Below are positions 35,333-47,375 of a stretch of DNA of 64,000 nucleotides, one piece after another; position 1 is the stretch's first letter, and each line of letters opens with the position of its first letter. The notes under the pieces were generated by a model. That model was not told the DNA's origin. It made no database searches and saw nothing but the letters and a program-made list of their open reading frames with translations. Both the position numbers and the translations under genes were made by a program. The stretch lies in the NCBI RefSeq assembly GCF_036898095.1, contig NC_090728.1, forward strand, positions 87,351,435 through 87,415,434, written 5' to 3'. The DNA comes from Palaemon carinicauda. Its lineage: Eukaryota > Arthropoda > Malacostraca > Decapoda > Palaemonidae.

Positions 35333-37084
35333 AGGTCCTTCTTGTCACTTTTCTGATATAAATACTTCCAAATATACCAGAGAAAGTTAAAGCATGGAAT
35401 GCAGAGGTTACTACCCACGCGCCAGCACCATAAAGGCGTCGTGTATAAAGATAGGGCGTGTGAAAACCACTATTCACAGGTCGTCTTCCATTTATATAAT
35501 TCCTTCACCAATAAGGGATGAGCCGCTACAGCGGCACTAACCAAACCAACCTGATCCACTCCACTGACGCCCAACCTGAGCGCCATCTACACATCCTTCT
35601 TTTTGGACTCGTGTTGCGACGCTGCCTTTGTTTTTGTGCGCTCTTTTTGCATTGTTTTTTGGATTTCTTCGCCATGGCTGAAGCTTTCCTTCCACCTGCA
35701 CCAATGTTAAGTACCATAGACTGTTTTGGCATTATTTTTGACCCGGGCTTGTACGCCTTATTTACATATGGCGTGTGTTTTAGTGCGTTCGGCTTGATGC
35801 CGCCCCGCGTCCTACGCGGCCATTTTCATCGCTTGTTTACATGCCTTCGGGTATTTAATGTCATGCTAGGTTCTTTTTAATCTTAAGTTAGATTATTGGC
35901 CCTGTGCCATTCATTTAGAACCGCTGTGTTTACTTTTAAGTACTTATGAGTCGCTTCCGAGTCCGTTTCTTGTGTTAACGAAGAATAGCGTTCAGGGTTT
36001 TATTATAGTTTGGTTCCCTACCCAGCGGGTTGGTGTTAGCTCTTTACGAGTTTTTTCTTCCTAATTACATCCGTTCAGAGTGTCCATTTTCCCCTTTCGC
36101 TATTCTTCGTTGCATATTTATGTTGTACATTACGGACAGATGTGTTACATGATTTTAATTGGTTCGTGTTCATTCTAGATCGAGCTTAGTAACCTTCGAG
36201 TGTGAGAGGCTGGAGTTTCCCGTTTTCTGTTTCATTACTGTTTTGGAATATTTTCCTCACAGATTCTGGTTCTCCCCCTCTCTATCTCTCTCCTTCAGGG
36301 ATTATTCTTTTTCGTTGATAGACGAGTTCATTTATTTATATTTAATTTTTACCAGGTTACTTTGTTCTTTCTAATAGGCTAGTGATTATATTTTACATAG
36401 GTCCTGTCATGTTAGAGTCATTCTGGTTAGCTTGGCCTGCTCTCGAGCCGCCACGTTGTTCCCCCTCCCTCTTAGTCCCACCCTACTCCCCGCTCCGGCC
36501 TGGGCATTAGGTCTGGACCCCACTATTCCGGAACCCCGTCATAGTTTTCCGCTAACATACTTGAGCTGGGAACACATTACTTACCTATTACTGCGGTGCT
36601 CCCCTTCGACTGGGAATCCCTCCCCTCGATGGCCCTCAGCACCTTGACTCCGGCTACGGCCCCGTCACACGACAAACCCCTATTCTCCGCTCCCCTTTTG
36701 ACTCTCCGGTAGGCTCCCTACCAGAGATCTTATCCGGAGATCTTTTTTATATCAAGGGCCATATCCACCCGCCCCCGGAACTCCAATGCACTACGGAGCT
36801 TTCCATCTTTGCCACTATGCCTAATTTCAATGTATATTACAGTAATTACTCAGGAGCTCCGGCTCCTCGTGAATTCACACATAAGGCACTCCGGCGCACT
36901 ACGGAGTATCCTCTCAGTAATTACAGTGGAGCTCCGGCTCCCTATATATTCACGAACCTATTAATACAAATCATATAGAACCCCCTTTTAACCTTAGCTC
37001 TTACTGTTAAGCATATTTCCTAACCTTTAGGTTAAGTTAGAGCCTCCGGGAGTTCTTGTACTTATATAATTCTTTATATTACAG

Positions 37085-38957
37085 AAAGTTCGCTGTGCCT
37101 CCAAGGGTTGTTCGGCGACCTTTACGGATCCCGTGGGCCATGACGTCTGCCGGTCTCATGCCCACTGTGCGATCTCCTTCGCCCGGGAGGCAGGCCAGAC
37201 CCCGTATATGGTCTGGTTCCCGGAGTCTTGCTCGCTCTGCTATGAGCTCTCATCCCTTCTCCTCGATGATGAGGTGAGATTTCTCAATGGTACCATTCAT
37301 ACTGTTATTGTTGTTTTGAGATTTCTTCGTTTGTAGACGAGTTCAATTATTTATGAATTGATTTTAACTTGTCTGTTTTTATTCCGTGCCTTTCTAGTTC
37401 GTTCTAACGTTACCCTCCTCTTTCAGGCTGACGAGGATTCTCTCAAGACGGCCAGATCCAGCCTCCGGACCTGGGTCTCAGGATTTGGGAGGAACGCCCC
37501 TCAAGGCTGCCCTTACCTGTTGGAAGGGGACATGGCCTCCCGGCTTTTCCCTGGATCTCCCTCGGCCGCCATACCTACCGAACTGGCTACTCCCCTGATC
37601 GACGCTATCAGAGCGGCCTTGCCCTCTGAAGAGGAACACCAACTTTCTGGCGACGTCTCCGCTTTGGACATACACATCGAACCGATGGATGAGCAGGTAA
37701 GTGGTGTGGAGGACCTGGCAGACTCTTTTCTCTCTCCTACTCCTTCCTCTTCCTCTTCCTTCCTCGGCTTTGACAAGCCTTCGGCTTCTCCTTGCGAAGG
37801 TTCCTTGTCGGTCCGCCCCAAGGTTAAGCCAATTAAAAAACAAAAACCCAAACCCATTAATCCGGCTTCGCCTCCAGCCATGTCACCGGTCCCCGGACCT
37901 TCCTCAGCTCCCGACATCCCAGTGATGTCAAAAACCGCTCCTCCTTCTAAAGGACAGAGGGGTAAGTCCGCTAAAGCCAAGGCTTCAGCTGCGGGTAGCT
38001 CCTCGGACCCCCTTGTAACCATGTCTATGGTACAAGAAATGGTGGAGTCAAAAATGGAGAAGTACTCTGCTGTAATGACGGAGCTCAAAGACATGGTGGC
38101 TAGTCTTCTCCGTTCTGGAGCTCAACCAGCTCCGCCCGTAGGCCCTGACACCTCAAAGCTACCACCGTTCGATAAGAACAACCCTTGGTGGTTTGCTCGA
38201 CATGCACCTTACTTGGATGGCACCCTGACTCTGGAAGGCTTGGGTACCCGCCCTTTGGAAGACCTGGAGTTCTAACCCCCTGACCTCCAGTTTCCTTTTA
38301 ATGGGTTTGTTCGCCTGAAGGAACATGCCCTCGTCCGAATGGACAAAGTGCCAAAGGAGACAGTGATATTTCCTAAGGAACAAGCCCAAGCTGTCTGGGC
38401 TCGTACACTCTCGGAATGGGGATGCGTTAACTCTAAGTTGACCCCCACAAAGGTGCTTACACCATTTTTATGACACCTACGACTATCCCGGCTCCTCTTA
38501 CTGACAAAGTAGCGGAGTTGACTGTCCAAGCCATCAAGGACGGCATCCCTATGCCAACCCTTAAGGGGACGGACCCCACCTCTCTCCTTGTGCCATCCCC
38601 AAGCGATTTTTGGCAAGATCCCCGTCAACCTTTACTGTGGGTAAACTTGACCCAGACTGCGCCTCCTCCCTCTTTTCAGAGAAACTCCCCAAGCTCCCGG
38701 ATCACTTGCTGAAAACGGAGTTTGAGACAAGAAACAGGCTAGCAAGGTCACTCAACTCTCTGGTATCCTCTGAGTTGATAGCTTCCCTTTATAATGAGGA
38801 ACCACTCTTTCGGGTACTGGCGAAAAGTCTTCTACAGACTTTTCAAATAGACCTTCATGACTTTTGGACTGTGAGAACGAACTGCAAGAAACACGTTCTC
38901 GCCGAGGCTTCTATTAGGCATGAGCCTAACAGACTTATTACCTCCTCCTGTTTGGGT
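37085..38957 (+). pseudogene. DIRS copy D ORF1 (Gag-like) with a probable spliceosomal intron
   Basis: A first open block (37085-37273, 63 codons) follows ATTACAG and is followed by GTGAGA. It encodes a Cys/His-rich domain with CASKGC, GHDVCRSHAHC and ESCSLC. CTTTCAG at 37420-37426 then opens the second block in the same phase (ADEDSLKTARSSLRTW), which runs to 38275 through a Pro/Ser-rich stretch (37730-37990). A frameshifted capsid-like part follows to 38957 (KLDPDCASSLFSEKLP, TEFETRNRLARSLNSL, EASIRHEPN). The copy C equivalent, 43557-42939, has KLDPEIL and ATVKHEPRKL. Function: presumed structural/RNA-binding protein. Confidence 0.7.
37274..37426 (+). other. Probable intron in DIRS ORF1 (copy D)
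   Basis: 153 bases from GTGAGA to TTTCAG, with a pyrimidine-rich stretch (CCTCCTCTTTCAG) at the 3' end. Removing it joins two blocks in phase 0 (LLLDDE then ADEDSL). Consensus-based; transcript evidence is needed. Confidence 0.6.
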
Positions 38958-39730
38958 AAGTGCTCAAAATCCGTTTTTTGGGCTCGGCCATGTCGTCCTG
39001 ATGGAAGCATGCTAGAGAAATAACTTGAAAGTACTATATCTGTGGATTTGTGTGTGTGCCTTCTACCTTGAATGGATTCCTTATCTGGTCTCCTAGACCT
39101 GTATATGAAATTCCAGTTAACTTTAATTTCCACTAAACTTGGAACTGATTTAGTGCTTCCTGCCCCCTGCAGGGGAAGTGTCGACATCGACGATAAGGAT
39201 TCAAGGCTTGAATTTCCGTATGAACGGAAGATAAAGCTTTAGAGATTACCTTTCACATATCTTGGAAATCTGTATCCTGATTTCAAGTTGGGCGCTTCTA
39301 GGGTTTAATTAAAACTCTAGCATGTTTTATTTGTCTGCAACCGAGATAGCAGCAATAAGACGCAAATACGTTTAGTATTTTTACCTTGCAACTAGATTAT
39401 CAAATGTAGTTACAATAGGGTATAAATCTGATCCAGCATTGAAAACACGTCAGGGTCCATATTTTCTCTTGTAGAAAAAATATGTAATTTCATTATCGGA
39501 GTAATGCCACTCAATGGAGATGTGAAACCAAATCTGACTGACTTGTATAGACTTTGGGAATGCCTAAACACTGTGACGCAAACGTTCACTCGGCACTGGT
39601 GTTATTGGTCAGATATGCACCTATATGGAACAGTGTGTTAATCATCGTTGTGATTTGCACTCGAGGGTAAGTGTACCCATGCACCCGATGTACTGAAAAG
39701 TCCCAAAGCAGTTCACTGTTCATCGCAGCA

Positions 39731-40720
39731 CTAGAAGACAGGTTTTATAACACTACCCGCCACCACCACAAAATGTTTTCTTTCATGTACTTGCTTTGCA
39801 TAGTGTTTGTAAAAGACCCTGGATGATCTCCACCCACTGTATGAGTGGAGTCTTCCAAAGTCCATGTGTTGAAAGAAATTCAACGAAGAAGAAACTTTCT
39901 TTGGATAATGACCTGCGGGTGTACTGTCAGGATCCGCTCTGCGAATAAAGAAAGTGAGCTTTGCTCTCAGTTGTCTTAGGAATAGGTTTGATCCTGAAGT
40001 TTTGCCTCTGAAGAGCTGTCCTCCCTTGAAGTCTGAAGTTCTTCGAAGATAGACCTTTAGACACACTACTGGGCATAGAGAGACATCTTCCTTAAGTGGG
40101 CAGATTCTCCAAGGACCAAACCTCTTAGTGGGTAGCTCATTCTTGGCAAGAAAAGCAGGATCAGGAAAAAGGTTCAGTTCTCCTGTTTCTAGGAAATGAA
40201 TACAGTATAGCCTTCATCTCTGGATTTGGCCACTATTTCACTGACTCTAGCCCCTGAGGCTATTGCAAACAGAAAGATGACTTTCTGTGTTAGATCCTTT
40301 AGAGTACAATCATAATTGTTTAGGTTTGAAGCATAGTGCAAGACTTTGTCCAAAGACCAACACGATGGGCTTTGGAGGGGTTGTCGGCTTGAGTCTAGCG
40401 TATGCTTTTGGGATCTTATTGAGGATTTCACTAGTGAGGTCCACCTCAAAGGCGTACAGATGTGGTCTAGTCAGGGCCGACTTACACGCGGTAATCGTGG
40501 TGGAAGCCAGGCCTTGTTCATGTAGGTGTATGAAGAAAGCGAGACAGAAATCTATCGATATATCTGTTGGTTTCTTTGTTTTCACAAAGGACACCCATTT
40601 CTTCCAAGATGATTCATATTGTCTCCTAGTTGAACTTGACTTATACTCTTCAATGAAGTTAACTTTATCCTTCGAGATTCCAAACTTTTTGTTTGCTGCT
40701 AGGGGGAGAAAATTATGAGA
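39731..40720 (-). pseudogene. DIRS copy C tyrosine recombinase
   Basis: Core-binding part 40720-40450 (STRRQYESSWKKWVSF, GLASTTITACKSALT). The catalytic part follows: Arg in ASGARVSEI (40246-40248). The His-x-x-Arg block reads GHYPKKVSS (His 39908-39910, Lys 39899-39901), i.e. Lys in place of the second Arg. GWRSSRVFYKHYAK keeps the Tyr (39800-39802). Frameshifts near 40330 and a stop near 40190 break it. Compared with copy A, the second catalytic Arg is lost. Confidence 0.8.
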
Positions 40721-40836
40721 TGTAGGTTGTTGGTTCTCGAGGATGAAGCATAGACAGTCGACTTCTGGACCAGTTGGGATAAAACTGGGTTCGGTAGAGG
40801 AAACAGCTTCAGTTTCAATTCTAGAACTAGAGGGAA

Positions 40837-42720
40837 CTAATTGCCTTTGGGCCATTTGGGGGCCACTACTGCTGCTGTCCCTCTGAAGGATCTTAGCTTG
40901 TCGAGGACTCTTAGAAGGAGATTGGTTGGTGGAAGCAGGTAAATGCGATTCCACCTGTTCCAGTCGAGGGACATGGTGTCTATCGCTTCTGCTTGAGGGT
41001 CCGTATAAGGGTCTAGGTAATGAGGTAATTTCTTGTTGTCGCCCGTTGCAAAGAGGTCGGTCTGCAGTTCCGGGACTTTTTCCGAGGTGAAGGAGAATGG
41101 GTCTGCGTCTAGGGACCATTCTGTCTCTATGGGCTTTCGCCTGTATATAGCATCCGCCGTCACATTGCGGAACCCTTGTAGGTGAACTGCTGATAGGTGC
41201 CATCCCTTCTTCCTTGTCAGGTGGAAGGTGGTTAATATCACATGTCCTATGTGAGATGATCTCGAGCCTTGTCGATTTAGACATTTTGCTATCCCTTCAT
41301 TGATCAGGGCCAATCTGATGTGGATTATTCTGCGAGGGGATAGTTTCTTCAACATCAAGCAAACTGCCAGAGCTTCCGAAACGTTGATATGAAAGGTTTT
41401 GAGCTGGTGCGACCAATTCCTTTGCACTTTTCTCTCGTGAGAATGGCCACCTAGTCAATTTAGACATATTGCTATCCTTTCGTTGCTCAGAGTCGATCTG
41501 ATGTGGATTGTTCTGCGAGGGGATAGTCTCTTTAACGTCGGGAAAACTGCCAGAGCTTCCAAAACGTTGATATGAAAGGTTGTGGTGGTTGCAGGGGAAT
41601 TGTTCGTGCTAGGCTCTTGGCTGCTGACCACGGCCTTAACTGCGTGTGCAATAGGGTCGGGGTCAACCTTGGTTGATCTTTTCGAGCGTTTGATGCGCAT
41701 CTTCTCCAGACTCTTGACGCACCTTTTAAACGTGCTTTTACCACCAGGTCTGTCACTGCCGCAAACTGGAGAGTTCAATACTCTTTCCTGTTGGTATTCT
41801 GAAATCCTCTTGTGACGGATTAGTCTCTTGACAGATCCCTCTATCTCTCTCCTCTTCTTGGATGGAATGGAAAGGTGATGTGACTTTAAGTCCCATTGGA
41901 ACTTTTGAGCTGGAGGAAGTCGAGACTTCTTGCGATTGATGTTGAAGCCCAGGTGTTCCAGAAACTGAATCACCTTGTTGGCTGCCTGAAGACAAGTAGT
42001 CATGGATGCTGCCCATACCAGTCAATCGTCTAGATATGCTAGTAATTGAACTCCTTCGGAGTTTAGCTGCTGAACAATTGTGTCTGCCGGCTTCATGAAT
42101 ATCCTTGGGGCTGTATTCAGTCCGAAGGGCATTGCTCTGAAGAATCACTTCTTCTGTAGCATGAATCCTAGGTAAGAGGAGAAAGGGCGGCTCAATAGAA
42201 GATGCCAGTGAGTATCTGTTGGGTCTATTGAGACTGTGTTTGCTTCCTTTGGTAGAAGGGTCCTTATGTGTTGACAAGTAAGCACCCGGAAATTCTTGTT
42301 CTCAATGAACTTGTTGAGTAGAGACAAGTCTAGAATGACTCTGAGTTTGTCTGAGTCTTTCTTTGGAACACAATACAGGCTTCCCTGGAATTTGATTATT
42401 ACCTTCTTGTTCAAGAGTTCTGAGGTATATTCATCTAACAAGTGGGTGGAGTGTTGGAAGAATTCTGGAAAACGGGGTGGAGTTCTGTTCCTTCTCCACC
42501 CGAGTCCACTCGTGATTAGGCTGTGGGCCCAGGGATCGAAGGTCCAACGAAACCAAAAGTGGTATAATCTGCCTCCTACCTGGAACCCCTCAGTGCTTGG
42601 GGGGTCCTGAGGAATTGTGTCCATGACCGCGTCCTCCTCTGCCCCGTGAGGGGATTCTGGAGGAACCTCTTCTTTGGCCTTTTCCTTTATAAGGACAAAA
42701 GGTGGTCGACTGCCTCTCAA
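40837..42720 (-). pseudogene. DIRS copy C RT-RNase H with an internal duplication
   Basis: RT fingers at 42440-42280 (SLYCVPKKDSDKLRVILDLSLLNKF), palm with VSIDPTDTHWHLLL, then YLDD at 42025-42036 followed directly by TGA (42022-42024), and LGFNINRKKSRLPPAQKFQW. The RNase H start is partly duplicated: FHINVLEALAVF (from about 41590) and FHINVSEALAVC (from about 41400) are both followed by LSPRR and a CLN. The second copy continues into RQGSRSSHIGHV and HLQGFRNVTADA. The linker DLFATGDNKKLP and VVAPKWPKGN ends near 40837. Confidence 0.82.
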
Positions 42721-44542
42721 AACCAGGATTAAATGCTGGCAACTGGGCTACCAGCTGTTGAGGGACCATCTGGAAGGTGGTTTGAGGCTGTGCTACCAGT
42801 TGAGGCACCGTAGCCATGGTCCCGGCCGGAAGTTGCACAGGTTTACGTGGTTTCCTTATCTTTTTGTTCTTAGGTTGGGGACCTCCGTCTGAGGAGGATT
42901 ACCTCTTTGATGTCATGCCCAACTTTTGGAGAAGGTTCCTATTCTCCGTGGCTGCTTTGGCGATGACTTCTCGCACTGCTTCCCGTAGGAAAAGGTCCTT
43001 GCCCCAGATGCACGATGAAAATAATCAGTTTCCTGGGTTCGTGTTTCACTGTTGCCAAGGCAAACGTGTGCTGCTCTCTACAGGTCCTTCTTGACTTGAT
43101 GAAAGCATATAAGTCCTTCACAAGAGTACCCATGTGAGACTTAGCCAGGAAAACATACATTTCTGGGGCATTATGTAGGCCTGCGCACATTTCAAGGCAG
43201 TTCTGATGAGAAAGGGAGGCCGCTAATTTCTCTTTCGTCTCCTGTTCTCCTCAGAAGATGGTCTGGCAACTTTGGGAAGTTCTCATTGAACTGCTAGCCT
43301 AGTATCTCTGGATCCAATTTCGAGACGGAGAAGGTTAGATGGACGTCTTTCCACTTCTCCTCGCAGGTAGGCATTGCTAGAGAGAATGGTTTGCATTCTT
43401 CTAGAGATGGGCAGGGTTTGCCCTCTTCGATTGCCCTAATGACAAATTCTAGAGCTTTCTCCAAAAAGGAGAAAGAGATGGAGGAAGGAGCAACAAAGGT
43501 GGGATGCCTCTTGTTCAGTGCTGAGACTTTGGAGTTGGTGTATCCGGCTCCTTTCAAGGACTTTACAAGGATGGCTTGAGCTTGTCATGTTCGAAGACAA
43601 TGACTTCCTTCGGTACCGTTTCCTCACGGGACGCAAGTTCATCCCGCAGTCTCACATAACAGTTTGGATAGGCTGAAAAGCTGAGCCAGAACTCAAGATC
43701 TTCAAACAGTTTGGCCAGCTACTTCTCTGAGACAAATAGCTTCCCATTCATCATGGGCATGTGCTCCACATACGTCCAGGGATTGGTTTTAGAGCAGTGA
43801 GGGAGATCTGATACTCTAAGGAGCTTAATAGAGCCCCTGGAAGTTCCAGGGCGCTCCCTTTCCTGTATCCGTCTCTTGTTCTGTTGGATGGATTGCTTTA
43901 TCGCTTCCTTTCTGCTGGATCGACGTGAAGAGTGCTTCGCTCTTGTCGACCTGTGTAGTTGGTTGAGGAGTTGGGGTTGAAGAGGTCGACGGCATAGGTT
44001 GGTATGCCGTCACGGTGAACTGAGGGTCCTCAGTTATCGTCGAAATGAATCCTTCTTCCTCCGTGCTTGGTAGATCCATGTCTTCTTCAGGGCCTTCTTG
44101 CAGTAGGTCCTGTTCTGTGTCGGTGGACACTTCTGACATCCATTCTTGGTGGATGTCCATGCCTTCTAGTGCCTTATGGATGTTCACGTCGATCTTCAGC
44201 TGTATGAGAGGAGGCTGGACCTGTTCCTGGGGCACAACTGCGTTTGCTAGTGCCTTGGGGAACAGAGGGCACCTTAGAGATTCATTAGGTGGGTAAGGTC
44301 CCAGAGAGTTCTTTTGGAACCCTCTTTCCCACTTACAAAGGATTTACCTTGCTGTGTCCCTAGTCTCCACAGTGACTGTTGGTCAGCAGGGTTGAGCAGG
44401 TAGAGCAACCTTTCGGGTCCCAATACTTCAAGGATCCGGATACGATACAGCAGGGGGCATGAGACCTGCACATCGTATGCCCACAAGAGTTCCTACTCTT
44501 GTGGTTGCAGAACATAGCTGTGCACTTCACCACTGGCTCCTC
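42590..44542 (-). pseudogene. DIRS copy C ORF1 (Gag-like)
   Basis: The first exon-like block 44542-44348 follows TTTTGCAG and precedes GTAAATCC. It carries VKCTAMFC, SCGHTMCRSHAPC and KGCSTC, the same Cys/His pattern as copy D, with one in-frame TAG near its end. Further blocks: an acidic, Pro/Thr-rich segment 44235-43825; capsid-like segments 43557-42939; and a C-terminal region with FNPGFERQSTTF and RGRGGRGHGH (42838-42590). Several frameshifts. The RG-rich tail and zinc-like domain suggest nucleic-acid binding. Confidence 0.7.
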
Positions 44543-46386
44543 CTGCAAAAGAAATGGTTTTAATGAGTATAAGGTTTTTATATCATTGATATAAATGCAT
44601 ACATTTTATTAGCAATAGTAATCACTATTGTAAATGGTAGCTTAGGAAAGTAAGCTGGAAAGGAGAAAGGAAAGACACATATTTGTGTTTCCTCTCCCAG
44701 GCAATTGCTGAAACCTACATCAATGATAATATTTAGGTTCCCTGTTAGGGAGAATACAGGGTGGAAGAAACTCTAGTACTTAGAGTTAGGGTTAGTAAGT
44801 GTTTAAACTAACTTATCCACCTGTAGTATATTAATACTGATCGTTGATTTATTAGAGTCCCGATGATCAAAGGATTCATCTGGGTGTTGAGGGATTACTC
44901 AACCTCAACATTATATTGTGGTCCCAACAATAGACTGTGAAAGGAAACACAGAGTATGTTAGAAAATAATTGTACTACTGTATTTTTTGTATACTGTAGT
45001 TCAGCCGGTGTACTCCCGGGGTTAGGTTAGTACCTGGCGTCACTAACTGATAGAGAAAGAAAGCATTAAGGAAGGAGAGTTTCCTATAATTATGGTTTAG
45101 CACAACAATTGGAAGTATAGGAGGAGTATCAAGCCGCCTACTGTCTCCTTGCCAGAATAAGTATTCTAATGGAAGGGGTAAGAATTTTTCTGATTCTAGC
45201 TTCCATCCATCCACAAAAGGCCTGCCGCCAGCTGTACTGCCAACGGCAATAATTGTGGATGGCAGACCAAGAGAGGGCTGAAGACTTCTCAAAAAGTATG
45301 TTGGGATTCCCACCGGCAGTCATCAGGGCCGGCTCAATCTTCCCCGTGACATTCACTTCCGGTGAAGGAGGGACATAAGGAGGAATGTGGCTGAGGCGGC
45401 TGGGCTAACTGCCACAGGTAGGGTCCCGGCCGGCAACGCAGACAACCTGGCAAGCCAGGATGACTGTCAGAATCCTGGCGAAAGAATGTTGTCCAGCTAT
45501 GCCGACACTAAAGGACATAAGGGGGAAGGGAAAGAGTCTTATAGTTCATTGGAGGAGAGAAGGTGGCAGGTATGCTGCCTACCTCCGACAGTGGACAGGG
45601 GAAGCGCGGCTTCCTGTGCTGATGACGTCATCGGCGGCAGAGGAAACATGATTCCTTTGCTGGCGACATCGTCAGCGGCAAGACAAGGGCACCCCGAGTT
45701 AATTACCATCTATCCCAAAGCCGGAGTTACTCGACGGTGATGAAGACGGCGGTGTTTAGTTACTATCTAACCCAAAGCCTGAGTTCTACTCGACGGCAAT
45801 GAGGAAAGACAGTGGTTGCCGCCGTTAGTACCGCCAGGGTTCCTGGCATGGTTGGTACGGCCGGGGCTCCCGCCGAATACGAAAAGTAAAGTTACATAAT
45901 CGGAAGAGGAATAATAATTTTTCTGTATGAACAATCTTCACTTGTATAATTTGCCTAACTAGCTAATATTATAGCTAAATACTGGGAATTGTCGCCTTAC
46001 TAACTAAATAATTTGCAGCGGTCGTAAAATGGCCGCCTCCGGTCATGGCAGCGCTCAATCAAACACACTTAAATTATTCAAATTTAACTATGAGAAGGGA
46101 GCCTAAAATTATACACAGGAAAGAATTAATACTCAACTTTCCAGAGGATGAAGATGCTGGAGATTGCATGATTATTCCGAAAGCTTGCAACAAAACACCG
46201 GGAAAACTTTGGGAGAACACCTAGCATATACACTACAAGTAAAAGGAATAGCAGCCGGTAGTAGTATGGATAGGAGATCCATCGGGTACCTAGAAAGGCA
46301 CCCCCTTTCTTTCGCCACTCTTCTCCCTTACATCAAAGCGTTAAATCTATTCGGGGTGAAGATTGCTATGTGTCGTATCTAAAAAA
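44543..46386 (-). other. DIRS copy C 5' leader (right of ORF1)
   Basis: Noncoding leader on the minus strand, continuing after the Tigger at 50312-50480. GC-richer patches (45380-45890) resemble the copy D leader in style only. The open frames here (45387, 46164) are not recognised. Confidence 0.45.
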
Positions 46387-47015
46387 TACAGTGAACCCTC
46401 GTTTATCGCGGTAGATAGGTTCCAGACCCGACCGCGATAGGTGAAAATCCGCGAAGTAGTGACACCATATTTACCTACAGTATTTATTTAACATGTATAT
46501 TCAGACTTTTAAAACCCTCCCTTGTACGTAGTACTGTTAACAAACTACCCTTTAATGTACAGAACACTTAATGCATATACTACAGTACCCTAAACTAAAA
46601 CAGGCACAAATATTAAAGGCGATTTTATATCATGCGTTTCCTAAACACGCCAAAAAGCACGATAAAAAATGGCAACCAATGTTTTGTTTACGATTCTCTG
46701 ATCATAATGAAGAAACAAACGCATTTAGTGTACACATCTGTGTATAGGTTAGTTTTTGCATCGATTATATTGATTATACAGTATGTTGATTACCAATGTT
46801 TTACTTGATTTTTCTTAGGACTTCCAAATGAAATAAAGTACGCTCAGTAAACAACCACGCTCAGTAAACAAAGAAGGCATTTAACGCGCATGATGAAAGT
46901 GATAAATAATGATATTTACAGTAAAAGCTTTTAAAAAATATGTTATTACAAATATTATTTACCGTATCTATATAAAATCATACAGTACATACTGTACGTA
47001 GCAAAGCAGGAAAAC

Positions 47016-47018
<3 letters not shown>

Positions 47019-47074
<56 letters not shown>
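47019..47074. repeat. (GA)n microsatellite in Tigger 2
   Basis: About 56 bases of GA dinucleotide between the Tigger left end and its transposase gene. Confidence 0.97.
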
Positions 47075-47078
<4 letters not shown>

Positions 47079-47375
47079 TTTACGTACGTAAATGTAAATT
47101 TTAAACAAAAAAAAAAAATATGATAGGTTACAACATGTATACTCTTCAGACTTTTAAAACCTTCCCTTTAACTTAATGCATACAGTACTAAACTAAAACA
47201 GGCACAAATATTAAAATGTTAGAATATTAAAGTAAAAAATAAAGATTGTTACTGTACTCACCACAAAAGAAGTTCAAGAAAAACTTGAATGATGATGGCG
47301 ATGAATTTGCTGCACAGTAGAAATGATGATGATGAAGCTGATGATGTCTTCTACTGTGCAGCCAATGATAGTATT

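Larger units (their letters stand above)
35333..38957 (+). mobile_element. DIRS-like element, copy D: 5' leader and ORF1, cut by copy C
   Basis: Plus strand. A long GC-richer leader (35333-37084) precedes ORF1 (37085-38957). The element stops where the terminal repeat of copy C begins (38966), and its RT and recombinase are not present after 50480, so it is 3'-truncated. The leader has no protein family I know. Two copies of a GGAGCTCCGGCTCC palindrome occur at about 36854 and 36930, each near an ATTACAG. Confidence 0.7.

Noticed and set aside
37513..38094. 193-residue antisense frame over DIRS copy D ORF1
   Set aside because: Shadow of the Ser/Pro-rich sense ORF1; no domain or homologue in copy C.
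45387..45740. 117-residue open frame in the DIRS copy C leader
   Set aside because: No recognisable domain, wrong strand for the element, in a GC-richer leader where stops are rare.
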